Assembly: GCA_044463125.1 (NCBI GenBank)
Contig: JBIQMS010000008.1
Span: 1 to 64,000, forward strand
Direction of reading: 5' to 3'
Source of the DNA: CAYMZZ01 sp044463125
Lineage (GTDB): Bacteria > Bacteroidota > Bacteroidia > Chitinophagales > Chitinophagaceae
Length of the DNA: 64,000 bases
The translations under genes were made by a program, and so were the position numbers. The notes under the pieces were generated by a model. It was not told the DNA's origin. It searched no databases and was given only the letters and a program-made list of their open reading frames with translations. How positions within the stretch are numbered: position 1 is the first letter of the stretch; every line of letters starts with the position of its first letter. Below are positions 50,420-58,142 of the stretch, in pieces.

Positions 50420-51214
50420 TTTGCTCACTTTTTCAGCAAGAAACTGATCAAGTGCGGCTACCATACTGGGGACCTGGGGCTGAGGCGCCCGAATTTCGAG
50501 TGTGAGCCCAAACTCTTCGGCCGCCTTCAGGGTATTGCTGCCAAAAGCACCAATCACAGTGCCGTTCTGCTTAAACTTCGGCAGGTTATCAAAAAGGCTG
50601 CGGATACCGCTGGGGGTAAAAAAGCAGATGACGTCGAAATCGGTGGAAGAAAGCAATTCCTTCACATCATTGCTCTGCGTACGATACATGAAAGCAAGCG
50701 AGAACTCACATTCATTGGCCTTCAACCAGTTTACGATATCATTGTCCTGCTGGTTTTCAGAACATACATAGAGAAATTTCTCGTTGTTCTTATGTTTATT
50801 GATCACATCGAAAAGGCTTTTATTAGTGCCATCGGCTCCATAAAAAACTTTTCGCTTACGATAGAGGATGAATTTTTGCAGGTAGAGTGCAACCGCTTCA
50901 GTGATGCAGAAATACTTGGTATCCTGCGAAACACTCACTTTCATTTCTTCGCAGGTGCGGAAGAAGTGGTCGATGGCGTTGCGGCTCGTGAAGATGACTC
51001 CCGTAAAGTTCGGAATATCCAGTTTCTGTTTCCGAAACTCCCTGGCAGGGATACCCTCCAACCTGATGAATGGCTGAAACTCCAGTTCTACACTGTACTT
51101 CCTTTCCAGTTCAAAGTACGGAGACTTCTCACTTTCAGGTCGTGGCTGGGTAATCAGGATTTTTTTAATCGTCTTGGCCTTGTGATCGGCTTTCTTTTCC
51201 CCGTTTTTTACCAT
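50417..51214 (-). CDS. hemD: Uroporphyrinogen-III synthase
   Basis: A 265-residue enzyme that closes hydroxymethylbilane to uroporphyrinogen III in haem synthesis. It fits the Bacteroidota form: N-terminal 'ILITQPRPESEKSPYFELERKY', 'FTGVIFTSRNAIDHFF' and 'VICFFTPSGIRSLFDNLP', with two alternating Rossmann-like lobes. The ATG at 51214 is chosen because a TAnnTTTG box lies at 51238-51245. It follows the DUF4271 gene by 43 bases. Confidence 0.88.
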   Translation of the reverse strand: MVKNGEKKADHKAKTIKKILITQPRPESEKSPYFELERKYSVELEFQPFIRLEGIPAREFRKQKLDIPNFTGVIFTSRNAIDHFFRTCEEMKVSVSQDTKYFCITEAVALYLQKFILYRKRKVFYGADGTNKSLFDVINKHKNNEKFLYVCSENQQDNDIVNWLKANECEFSLAFMYRTQSNDVKELLSSTDFDVICFFTPSGIRSLFDNLPKFKQNGTVIGAFGSNTLKAAEEFGLTLEIRAPQPQVPSMVAALDQFLAEKVSK

Positions 51215-51237
51215 AATAAGGTCGGCTAAATTGGGTG

Positions 51238-51245
51238 CAAAGCTA
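51238..51245 (-). promoter_or_regulatory. -7 box for hemD
   Basis: The minus-strand TAGCTTTG is an exact TAnnTTTG match 23 bases before the ATG at 51214. It lies just after the DUF4271 stop. The -33 box is not seen. Confidence 0.35.
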
Positions 51246-51256
51246 AGCATTTCTGC

Positions 51257-52141
51257 TTAAAAGCGGAATATCAGCAATCTATATAGCAGGAAGATGGGTG
51301 CCACTTCGAAGGCAGCTACGTAAATGACAAAATGAAAAAGGTTGAACCTGACCTCTTTACGGGCGGCGGAAAGGCCTAAAATGAAGCGATATAAAAATAA
51401 TATAACAATGCCGACCCAGGAAAGTACCAGCGCTATTGAATAGAGGGGCCCTGTCGCAAAAGCCAGCAATACGAGGAAGGGCAGCAGAAATATACCCAAT
51501 ACCTTGTTGATGATAAAGACAATAAAAATATAGGACTCCGCCGCCTGCTGCACGCTAAACATCCAACCCATGAGCTTGAGCGCGATGAATTTGACGAAAT
51601 AAATGGCCACCAACCCTATGGCAGCATAGAAGCAAAACAACCAGAAGGAATCCACAGGACGGAAGGAGAAATAATCATACAACAGGAAGCCGATATAGAG
51701 GCTGGCACTGGCGACAAAGAAAACATTAAAAGCCAGGGAGGGCAATGGGGTTTGCATCAACTGATCCCTGATCTGTCGCTGCTTCAGCGTGGTCCGGAAA
51801 AATACCCGGAACAAATCATTGAAATATTTGCCAAAGGCATTGCGCAGGGTAGCGAACAACAACAGTAGGGCGATGATGACATAGAAAATGGTTTCTTTGC
51901 CAAAGAAAAGTTTGAGCGGACTTCTGCGGGCATCGGGCGTGGCGTTAAAATCGAAATAAGGATGCGATTGCCAAATCTGTGGCAAAAGGGGCATACGCAT
52001 ATCCATTTCACCCCGAGTAACCCGGGGCTCCGGCCGAAGGCTTCGCTCGGTGGGAATAATGGTATCAATAGGAGTACCTACGGGTGCTAATTGTACCTGG
52101 TTGCTATCCTGCGCAACAAAACCCGTATCCTGCTGTGCCAT
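51257..52141 (-). CDS. DUF4271 membrane protein with displaced start
   Basis: A 294-residue (from ATG 52141) inner-membrane protein with five or six hydrophobic segments in the second half, for example 'YVIIALLLLFATL', 'FLLYDYFSFRPVDSFWLFCFYA' and 'VLGIFLLPFLVLLAFATG', matching DUF4271. The same frame continues upstream of the ATG to 52207 and codes a good signal peptide (KFFLILLFTLASLPA before MAQQ). Its start position holds ATC (52190-52192) instead of ATG. The gap upstream is repeat arrays. Either a rare start is used, or the signal peptide was lost. It precedes hemD, with which it commonly pairs in this phylum. Confidence 0.85.
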   Translation of the reverse strand: MAQQDTGFVAQDSNQVQLAPVGTPIDTIIPTERSLRPEPRVTRGEMDMRMPLLPQIWQSHPYFDFNATPDARRSPLKLFFGKETIFYVIIALLLLFATLRNAFGKYFNDLFRVFFRTTLKQRQIRDQLMQTPLPSLAFNVFFVASASLYIGFLLYDYFSFRPVDSFWLFCFYAAIGLVAIYFVKFIALKLMGWMFSVQQAAESYIFIVFIINKVLGIFLLPFLVLLAFATGPLYSIALVLSWVGIVILFLYRFILGLSAARKEVRFNLFHFVIYVAAFEVAPIFLLYRLLIFRF

Positions 52142-52184
52142 TGCTGGCAGCGATGCGAGGGTAAATAGTAATATGAGGAAGAAT

Positions 52185-52260
52185 TTGTTGATTTGTTGAT
52201 TTGTTTATTTGTTGATTCGTTGAGGGTTTAAGGTTTAAAGTTTAGAGTTTAAAGTTTGGG
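52185..52260. repeat. TTGTTGAT octamer array joined to TTTARRG heptamer array
   Basis: TTTGTTGAT/TTGTTTAT words (52185-52221) pass directly into GGTTTAAGG, TTTAAAG, TTTAGAG and TTTAAAG words (52225-52260). The octamer words also occur at 26751-26806. Confidence 0.82.
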
Positions 52261-52310
52261 GTGAATGTTTGATGATAATGCGGAATCTTGAACCCTTATT
52301 TCTTATAGAA

Positions 52311-52446
52311 AATATCTGCGAAAATCTGCGCCGAAGATCCGCGAAAATCTGCGGGAAACACTTCGTCGCTTTCAACAGCTTCAAAGCGCAAGAGCGATTT
52401 CCCGCAGATGAGCGCAGATTTTAATGCGCAGATTTTCGCAGATATT
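52311..52446. repeat. Large CTGCG-type hairpin
   Basis: The outermost 20 bases on each side (52311-52330 and 52427-52446; left end AATATCTGCG) are perfect inverse copies. Inner arms (52345-52358 GAAAATCTGCGGGAAA-like and 52398-52420) also pair. It is the bigger relative of the element at 14017-14122. Confidence 0.88.
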
Positions 52447-52484
52447 ATTTACCATACCAAGAGCAATCATATCATCCACCAAAT

Positions 52485-52514
52485 ACTCACGATTCACGCC
52501 TCACGTATCACGCA
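52485..52514. repeat. Short CACGNNT array
   Basis: Four words (CACGATT, CACGCCT, CACGTAT, CACGCAT) precede the CCGCTCC hairpin, as they do at the left end of the window. Confidence 0.8.
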
Positions 52515-52535
52515 TTGGATCATCGCCCCGCCCTA

Positions 52536-52574
52536 CCGATAACCCGCTACCGATAACCCGCTCCTACGGAGCGG
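52536..52574. repeat. CCGCTACC repeat with CCGCTCC hairpin, copy 2
   Basis: Two GATAACCCGCT words are followed by the arms CCGCTCC and GGAGCGG around TAC (52558-52574). It matches 84-121 in words and order. Confidence 0.78.
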
Positions 52575-52641
52575 AATTATGGTTCACAATTCTCCCTACA
52601 ATGCCTGGCATTTGTTTCGCATTCTTCCAACCTACTACATC

Positions 52642-52676
52642 ATTCTTCCTACTTCCTACTTACTACTTACTACTCC
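52642..52676. repeat. YNCTACT heptamer array, copy 2
   Basis: Words TCCTACT, TCCTACT, TACTACT and TACTACT, in phase with the array at 171-246. Confidence 0.8.
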
Positions 52677-52715
52677 ACAAATTTGCGCAAAATTGCCCTT
52701 TATCCCCCGAATGCC

Positions 52716-54521
52716 CTAAAAGAAATTCAAAAACCCGAAATGTATCTTCGACTGGCGCAGATTAAACTCCGCATCGCTGCGTTTGCCCACGGCCCAGGCC
52801 AGGTTGAAAATGCCTACTTTGCTTTCAAAGGCCAGCCCAAGGCCCGTTCCAAAATAGGTATAACTCACATCTGTGTTCTGACTATTGTTGCGACCCCAGG
52901 CTCCATCGGTGAATGCATAGAAATATGAGTTCTGTCCCACCAGGTACCGAAACTCGGCGGTACCCACAGCAAACTGGGAGAGGTACTGGCTTTGCTCATC
53001 AAATCCCCGCAACAAGCGATAACCTCCTATCTGAAACAATTCATTTCGAAAAATATTCGCGCTTTGCAAAAAGCCGGCAGTAACACTGGTCTTAAGCGTA
53101 GTCCTTCCTTTCGCGCTCAATGGAAAATAATGCGCCGCATAAGTCTCCAATCGAAACTGATAGGTTTTCATTTTGAGCGTATCGTAGAGACTGCCGAAAT
53201 CAAAACCGGGATTGGATGGATCTTTTAATTCGAGTATCTGATTGTTGCGCCTTATTTTCTTCGTTCCCACGGTTCCCGTTATAGTCCATTCGTTACCGCG
53301 GGTGGGGTTAAGGCGGTAGTTGGTGGAATTGTATTCATAATTCAAACCCAGGTTCACCGCGCTCATATCTGCTTCTTCCGGCAAACGATACTGTTGCAAT
53401 ACCCGGTTGAGGTTAACGCCATTCACGATTCCCTGGAATCGCTGAATGAAAATCTTACCCGACTGCCTTGTATTTAAGATGTACTGCGCGCCTAATTGAA
53501 AATTCACATTTAGAAAAGTGCTATCCTTACGAAACATATCGAAGGAGAAATCGAGGCCGAAGGCGGATTGAAACAAATAGGGATGCTGGTATTGTATATG
53601 CAGCCTGGGTGAGTTCACCTGTAGTTGCTGCCAGTTGAGCCCGATGGTTTCGCCGGCACCAAGGGCGTTCTTCAGGTTCAGATTGGCTTCGCCGGTTACC
53701 AGTAATTTTCGGGAGGATAGCTGATCGTTGTTGGGCAAAAAACCAATCAGCACATTCACCTGGCTGCTGCGCTTTTGCCGCAGGTACATATCCAGTATGG
53801 CGCCGGTATTGAGCCATACCAATTTGGCCGGCTGTTCTTCTTCCACATAGGGCAGCTCGCGAACCATCCGGCTCACCCTTAATAATTTTTCCTTGCTAAA
53901 ACGGCTGCCATTGCGCATTTCCAGGTAGCGTTGCAGAAAATCGTTACTGATTTTGGCATTGCCATAAACGCGAATGCTATCGAATGTATAAGCGGGGCCT
54001 TTGTCTACATTCCATCTTGCGCTTACTCCTTCGGGAGTCAGTTGCACACTGTCGAGCCATACCCGTGCAAAAGGGTGGCCATTGTTTTCCAGGTAGTTCA
54101 GCATTCGGTCCTGCCAACTCTGTATGCTCTCGAATGCCAGCGGCTTGTTCTTAAAAAGTTGATCCCTCCACCCTACTGCATCCAAAAGGTCGGGATCCAC
54201 CGTGCGCGTATCAAGATGGGTCCAGTTGTAGGCTTCACCAATAAAGATTCGTGCCCGCGCCTGGGTCGAGTCCATCCAAACCGAATCAAGCGAAGCGGTC
54301 ATATATCCCTTTTGCTTGAGCTGATCGGGCAATTGATTAAGAAAGAGAAGGCAGGCATCCCGGCTATCGAAAGTAAGGGGAATGGAGAATTTAATATGCA
54401 TTTCCACCGAATCCATATCGGTGGCTTGCAGGTGAAGTCGGTAAGGCTTATCCTGTGCCAGCATTATAAATGGTATGCTGGTAAGTACCCAAAGCAGTAG
54501 TATTTTTGCAGTCTTGTTCAA
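52716..54521 (-). CDS. Omp85/BamA-TamA-like outer-membrane protein
   Basis: An outer-membrane protein of about 601 residues. A signal peptide ends near IMLAQ. Two or three POTRA-like domains (about 25-245; 'GPAYTFDSIRVYGNAKISNDFLQRYL') precede a C-terminal 16-stranded-type barrel with the L6-loop motif 'GGYRLLRGFDEQS' and a terminal Phe. It may assemble or insert proteins or lipids; the subtype is unclear. No ATG starts the leader: TTG codons occur at 54545, 54536, 54527 and 54521; 54521 gives the usual short leader (NKTAKILLLWVL). It is divergent from hemW with about 32 bases between them. Confidence 0.88.
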   Translation of the reverse strand: MNKTAKILLLWVLTSIPFIMLAQDKPYRLHLQATDMDSVEMHIKFSIPLTFDSRDACLLFLNQLPDQLKQKGYMTASLDSVWMDSTQARARIFIGEAYNWTHLDTRTVDPDLLDAVGWRDQLFKNKPLAFESIQSWQDRMLNYLENNGHPFARVWLDSVQLTPEGVSARWNVDKGPAYTFDSIRVYGNAKISNDFLQRYLEMRNGSRFSKEKLLRVSRMVRELPYVEEEQPAKLVWLNTGAILDMYLRQKRSSQVNVLIGFLPNNDQLSSRKLLVTGEANLNLKNALGAGETIGLNWQQLQVNSPRLHIQYQHPYLFQSAFGLDFSFDMFRKDSTFLNVNFQLGAQYILNTRQSGKIFIQRFQGIVNGVNLNRVLQQYRLPEEADMSAVNLGLNYEYNSTNYRLNPTRGNEWTITGTVGTKKIRRNNQILELKDPSNPGFDFGSLYDTLKMKTYQFRLETYAAHYFPLSAKGRTTLKTSVTAGFLQSANIFRNELFQIGGYRLLRGFDEQSQYLSQFAVGTAEFRYLVGQNSYFYAFTDGAWGRNNSQNTDVSYTYFGTGLGLAFESKVGIFNLAWAVGKRSDAEFNLRQSKIHFGFLNFF

Positions 54522-54553
54522 TCCCAAAAATCTCAAATTTCCCAAATTATCCT
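54522..54553. repeat. Low-complexity divergent start region of the Omp85 and hemW genes
   Basis: The gap is made of AAATTTGGG/AAATTTGAGA-like words. Both flanking genes lack an ATG here. It resembles, but is not identical to, the tandem word arrays elsewhere in the window. Confidence 0.45.
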
Positions 54554-55693
54554 TTGCCCGGCATTTATATCCATATTCCCTTCTGTAAGCAGGCCTGCCA
54601 TTACTGCAATTTCCATTTCAGCACCAGCCTGCGCTACAAGAACGAATTTATAGCGGCTTTATTGAAAGAGCTGGAAATGTATCCGGCTTATAACCAGCCC
54701 GTTTCCTCCGTTTATTTTGGTGGCGGCACTCCCAGTCTTTTGCTGGAAAATGAACTGGAGCAAATTTTGGATGCCGTTCGTCGGCGATTTGGCTGGACCG
54801 ATGATGCGGAGATAACCCTCGAAGCCAACCCGGATGATTGCAGCCCCGAAAAGCTGCGGCATTGGAAGAATCTGGGTATAAACCGGCTCAGCATGGGCGT
54901 GCAAAGCTTTTATGAAGAAGACCTGCGCTGGATGAACCGGGCACACCATGCCGGGCAGGCCATTGAATCACTGGAAGCAGCGGTGAAGGAGTTTGATCGG
55001 ATTAATCTCGACCTGATCTATGGCAGTCCCGGACTGACCGATGAAAAATGGCGGCAGAATTTGCAGACCGCGGTGCAACTCGGTATCACCCACCTCTCCT
55101 GTTATGCGCTGACGGTAGAAGAGCGGACCCCACTTTATCGGATGATTGAGCGGAAACAATCGCCCGATGTGGACACGGAGCAACAAAGCCGGCAGTTTTA
55201 CCAGATGACCGATTTCCTGCAGGAACAGGGATTTGAACATTACGAGATCTCCAATTTCGCAAAGCCGGGCTACCGGAGCCGGCATAATAGTTCCTACTGG
55301 AAAGGGGAGCCCTATCTGGGCCTGGGCCCCGGAGCACATAGCTATGACGGCACCCAACGCTGGTGGAATGTTGCCAACAACACCAAGTATATCCGCTCCA
55401 TCATGGAAGGAACTGCCCCGGTGGAAACAGAGCAACTGAGTCCGCAGCAACGTTGGAACGAATATATGATGATTCGGCTACGCACGCTGGAAGGCATAAG
55501 CCTGGAGGAGCTGTGGAAGGAGATGCGCGACATACCTGCCGCTACCCTCGCTCAATGGAAGGAAACGCTGGAAAAAGAACTGAACCGTCTGCAGGAGCAA
55601 AATATGGTAGTCGTTAACAACAACAGCGTCCTGCTTACCCGCGAAGGCAAGATATTTGCCGATGGAATAGCGGCGGGTCTGTTTGTGGATTGA
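54554..55693 (+). CDS. hemW: Radical-SAM haem chaperone HemW
   Basis: A 379-residue protein (395 from the TTG at 54506) of the HemN/HemW radical SAM family. The Fe-S cluster cysteines 11, 15 and 18 lie in 'IPFCKQACHYC', with GGGTPSLL, 'LEANPDD' and the C-terminal HemN-type domain. The early IHIPFCKQAC and short length fit HemW (haem delivery) rather than coproporphyrinogen oxidase, which also lacks the N-terminal extension seen in HemN. There is no ATG in place; TTG at 54554 (PGIYIHI follows) is chosen. The TGA stop directly abuts the gpsA stop. Confidence 0.92.
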   Translation: MPGIYIHIPFCKQACHYCNFHFSTSLRYKNEFIAALLKELEMYPAYNQPVSSVYFGGGTPSLLLENELEQILDAVRRRFGWTDDAEITLEANPDDCSPEKLRHWKNLGINRLSMGVQSFYEEDLRWMNRAHHAGQAIESLEAAVKEFDRINLDLIYGSPGLTDEKWRQNLQTAVQLGITHLSCYALTVEERTPLYRMIERKQSPDVDTEQQSRQFYQMTDFLQEQGFEHYEISNFAKPGYRSRHNSSYWKGEPYLGLGPGAHSYDGTQRWWNVANNTKYIRSIMEGTAPVETEQLSPQQRWNEYMMIRLRTLEGISLEELWKEMRDIPAATLAQWKETLEKELNRLQEQNMVVVNNNSVLLTREGKIFADGIAAGLFVD

Positions 55694-56740
55694 TCAAATC
55701 ATCACCTGCTCAATGGCACGGAATCCCTCTTCAGGTGCCAGGCTTTCCCAAAGAATACGATAAACGTTTTCGGCAATGGGCATGGATGCACCTACCTGCT
55801 GATTAATCTCGTGTATACAACGCGAAGCATGGTAACCCTCAGCCACCATATTCATCTCCAATTGCGCGGCTTTCACGCTGTAACCTTTGCCTACCATATT
55901 GCCAAAGCTGCGATTGCGGCTGTGGAGGGAATAGCAGGTTACCAGCAGATCGCCCAGGTACACCGAAGCGGCGTAGTTGGGCGTTTTGCGATGCGTATAG
56001 GGATCTTCACCCTGGTGTTCGCCCACCACAATATCAAGGGCGCCAAAGCTGCGCAGAAATTCAGCCATTTCATCGGCCGCATTGGCGATATATACGCTCA
56101 GAAAATTATCACCATAATCCAGCCCATGCGCCATACCGGCGCCAATGGCGTAAATGTTCTTCAGGACCGAAGCGTATTGCACGCCAATGATGTCGTGATT
56201 GACAATAGCGTTGATATAGGGCGTGGTAAAGTGGGAAGCCAGTTGCGAAGCCATCGTTATGTCCACCCCTGAAAAAGTGAGATAGGATAGTTTCTCGGCC
56301 GCCACTTCCTCCGCATGGCAGGGACCCAATACGGCGAAATAATCTTCGAGAGGAATATGAAAATTTTGCCGGAGGTATTCATTGAGCAAAATATTTTGTC
56401 CGGGTATCAGTCCCTTGATGGCCGATAATACCTTTTTTCCTTTCATCAATGAAGGATCAATTGCTGAAAGGGTGTTAGAGAGGTAAGCAGAGGGTACCGC
56501 CATCAACAGCAGATCCGAGTCGCTGATCACCTCCTCCAGCTTTGCCGGGAGATGAATAAGGCTTTTGTCGAACTGCACCGTGGTGAGGTGCGCGGGATTG
56601 TGGCCTCTTTGCCTGAGCTGCTCCCGGTAGCGTTCATTACGTACCCACCAGCGAAGCTCCTGTTTATTATCAGTCAGAATTTTGGCCAGAGCCGTTGCCC
56701 AGGAACCGCTGCCAATGATCCCAAATCGGATTGCGTTCAT
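55694..56740 (-). CDS. gpsA: NAD(P)H-dependent glycerol-3-phosphate dehydrogenase
   Basis: A 348-residue enzyme that makes glycerol-3-phosphate from dihydroxyacetone phosphate for phospholipid synthesis. The Rossmann motif is 'GIIGSGSWATALAKIL' (about 8-23). The catalytic Lys region is 'GVQYASVLKNIYAIGAGMAHGL' (about 185-206). 'VGEHQGEDPYTHRKTPNYAAS'-like and 'RNRSFGNMVGKGYSV' follow. It converges on hemW with the stops meeting in TGATCA. The adaptor gene lies 14 bases upstream on the same strand. Confidence 0.95.
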   Translation of the reverse strand: MNAIRFGIIGSGSWATALAKILTDNKQELRWWVRNERYREQLRQRGHNPAHLTTVQFDKSLIHLPAKLEEVISDSDLLLMAVPSAYLSNTLSAIDPSLMKGKKVLSAIKGLIPGQNILLNEYLRQNFHIPLEDYFAVLGPCHAEEVAAEKLSYLTFSGVDITMASQLASHFTTPYINAIVNHDIIGVQYASVLKNIYAIGAGMAHGLDYGDNFLSVYIANAADEMAEFLRSFGALDIVVGEHQGEDPYTHRKTPNYAASVYLGDLLVTCYSLHSRNRSFGNMVGKGYSVKAAQLEMNMVAEGYHASRCIHEINQQVGASMPIAENVYRILWESLAPEEGFRAIEQVMI

Positions 56741-56754
56741 GATGGGTCCGCCTT

Positions 56755-58110
56755 TTATTTACCAAACAACTCTTCTTTCTTCACCACATTCACTTTCATC
56801 CCGTCTTTCAAGGTGGTACTGATGGCAGTATAGGGGCTCACCACTACCGATTCTCCACCGCTCAGGCCTTTTTTGATTTCGATATAGTTGATATCCTGTA
56901 TGCCGGATTCTACCAGCACTTTTTTAACGGTACCATCGGCCTGCACCACAAAAACCACTTCATCTCTTTCGGATACCACGGGTGCTTCATCGTTGGGACC
57001 TCCGGAAGCATTGGCCTGCCCTTCTTTCTTTTGCGCCACCGATTCTTCGGTGCCCTTGATGCGCGATCCCACTGCAATAATGGGAACGGATAATACATTC
57101 AGCACCCGACGTGTTTTGATTTCCGCGCTCGCATTCATACCGGGACGAAATGGCCATTTACGCGGCTTGGAAGGATCGATGAGATCGGCATAGGAACTTT
57201 TGTCGAGACGGATGCGCACTTCATAGTTCGTTACTTCATTGCTGGCGGCTGCCACTGCGCTACTCCGGGTGCTGCTCGCAATCTGGGTAACTATCCCGCG
57301 AAATTTTCGGTTATTATAGGCATCCACCGTAATATCGGCTGAATCGCCAATGCTTACTTTCACAATGTCGTTTTCGCCAACACTCACCCGCACTTCCAAC
57401 ACACTCATATCGGCCACGGTCATCATTTCCGTACCTACATTGAAACTGTTACCCGCCACGCGTTCTCCACGCTTGATGAGCAGGGAAGATATTACCCCAT
57501 CCATGGGCGCCACCAGGGTGGTGCGACTCAGGTCTTTATTGGCACGGTCGAGACCGGTTTGCGCGGCCTGAACAGTTGCCCTGAGGCTTTTGATATTTTG
57601 TTCCGCCGCGGCAAAATTGGCTTTAGCCGAACGGAGTGTGGTTTCAAACTGCTCGAGCTCAGCTTTTGAAATCACCTTTTCCTCATACAACACTTTATTG
57701 CGATCATAAGCCTGCTGCGCCTGCACCATATTGGCACGCAGGGCTTCGAGTGCGGCTTCGCTATTGGCTACCGTTGCCTGCGACTGCCCCACCTGCGCGG
57801 CGGCCTGGTCTCTTTGCAATGCGTATATGTCTGCGAAGATCCTTGCCAGCACCTGACCTCTGCGAACACTATCCCCTTCCTCCACATTCAATTCCACCAC
57901 TTCACCCGAAATATCAGGGCTTATCTTCACTTCCACTTCCGGATATATCTGTCCCGTGGCCGGAACTGTCTCCACAATAGTGCGCGACTCCACATTCTCC
58001 ACCGCTACTTTCACCCCCTTATTTTTTCCGGCGCCAATAATTTTTACTGCTGCGAAAACAACGATCAATCCACCGATGATTGACAATATCCAAATTCCCG
58101 TTTTACTCAT
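56755..58110 (-). CDS. HlyD/MacA-type periplasmic adaptor
   Basis: A 451-residue membrane-fusion protein. One N-terminal membrane helix (about 5-23) is followed by a split lipoyl domain (about 50-85 and 200-225), a helical hairpin (about 95-190; Ala/Gln-rich coiled coil) and a beta-barrel domain. The C-terminus includes a Lys/Gly-rich loop ('VAQKKEGQANASGGPNDEAP'). It links an inner-membrane pump to TolC. It follows the tolC gene by 32 bases and precedes gpsA. The pump itself (ABC/MacB or RND) is not next to it. Confidence 0.9.
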   Translation of the reverse strand: MSKTGIWILSIIGGLIVVFAAVKIIGAGKNKGVKVAVENVESRTIVETVPATGQIYPEVEVKISPDISGEVVELNVEEGDSVRRGQVLARIFADIYALQRDQAAAQVGQSQATVANSEAALEALRANMVQAQQAYDRNKVLYEEKVISKAELEQFETTLRSAKANFAAAEQNIKSLRATVQAAQTGLDRANKDLSRTTLVAPMDGVISSLLIKRGERVAGNSFNVGTEMMTVADMSVLEVRVSVGENDIVKVSIGDSADITVDAYNNRKFRGIVTQIASSTRSSAVAAASNEVTNYEVRIRLDKSSYADLIDPSKPRKWPFRPGMNASAEIKTRRVLNVLSVPIIAVGSRIKGTEESVAQKKEGQANASGGPNDEAPVVSERDEVVFVVQADGTVKKVLVESGIQDINYIEIKKGLSGGESVVVSPYTAISTTLKDGMKVNVVKKEELFGK

Positions 58111-58142
58111 GATGATCCTTTTTGTGGAATGAATGATAACTA

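Larger units (their letters stand above)
52142..52715. other. Repeat-filled gap downstream of the Omp85-type gene
   Basis: No gene is supported in these 574 bases, apart from the possible upstream signal-peptide codons of DUF4271 (to 52192). It holds in order: the octamer array, the TTTARRG array, the CTGCG hairpin, the CACG array, the CCGCTCC hairpin and the CTACT array. This is the densest mixture of repeat families in the window. Confidence 0.8.

Noticed and set aside
52424..52765. 113-codon plus-strand frame
   Set aside because: It reads through the CTGCG hairpin, CACG, CCGCTCC and CTACT repeats.
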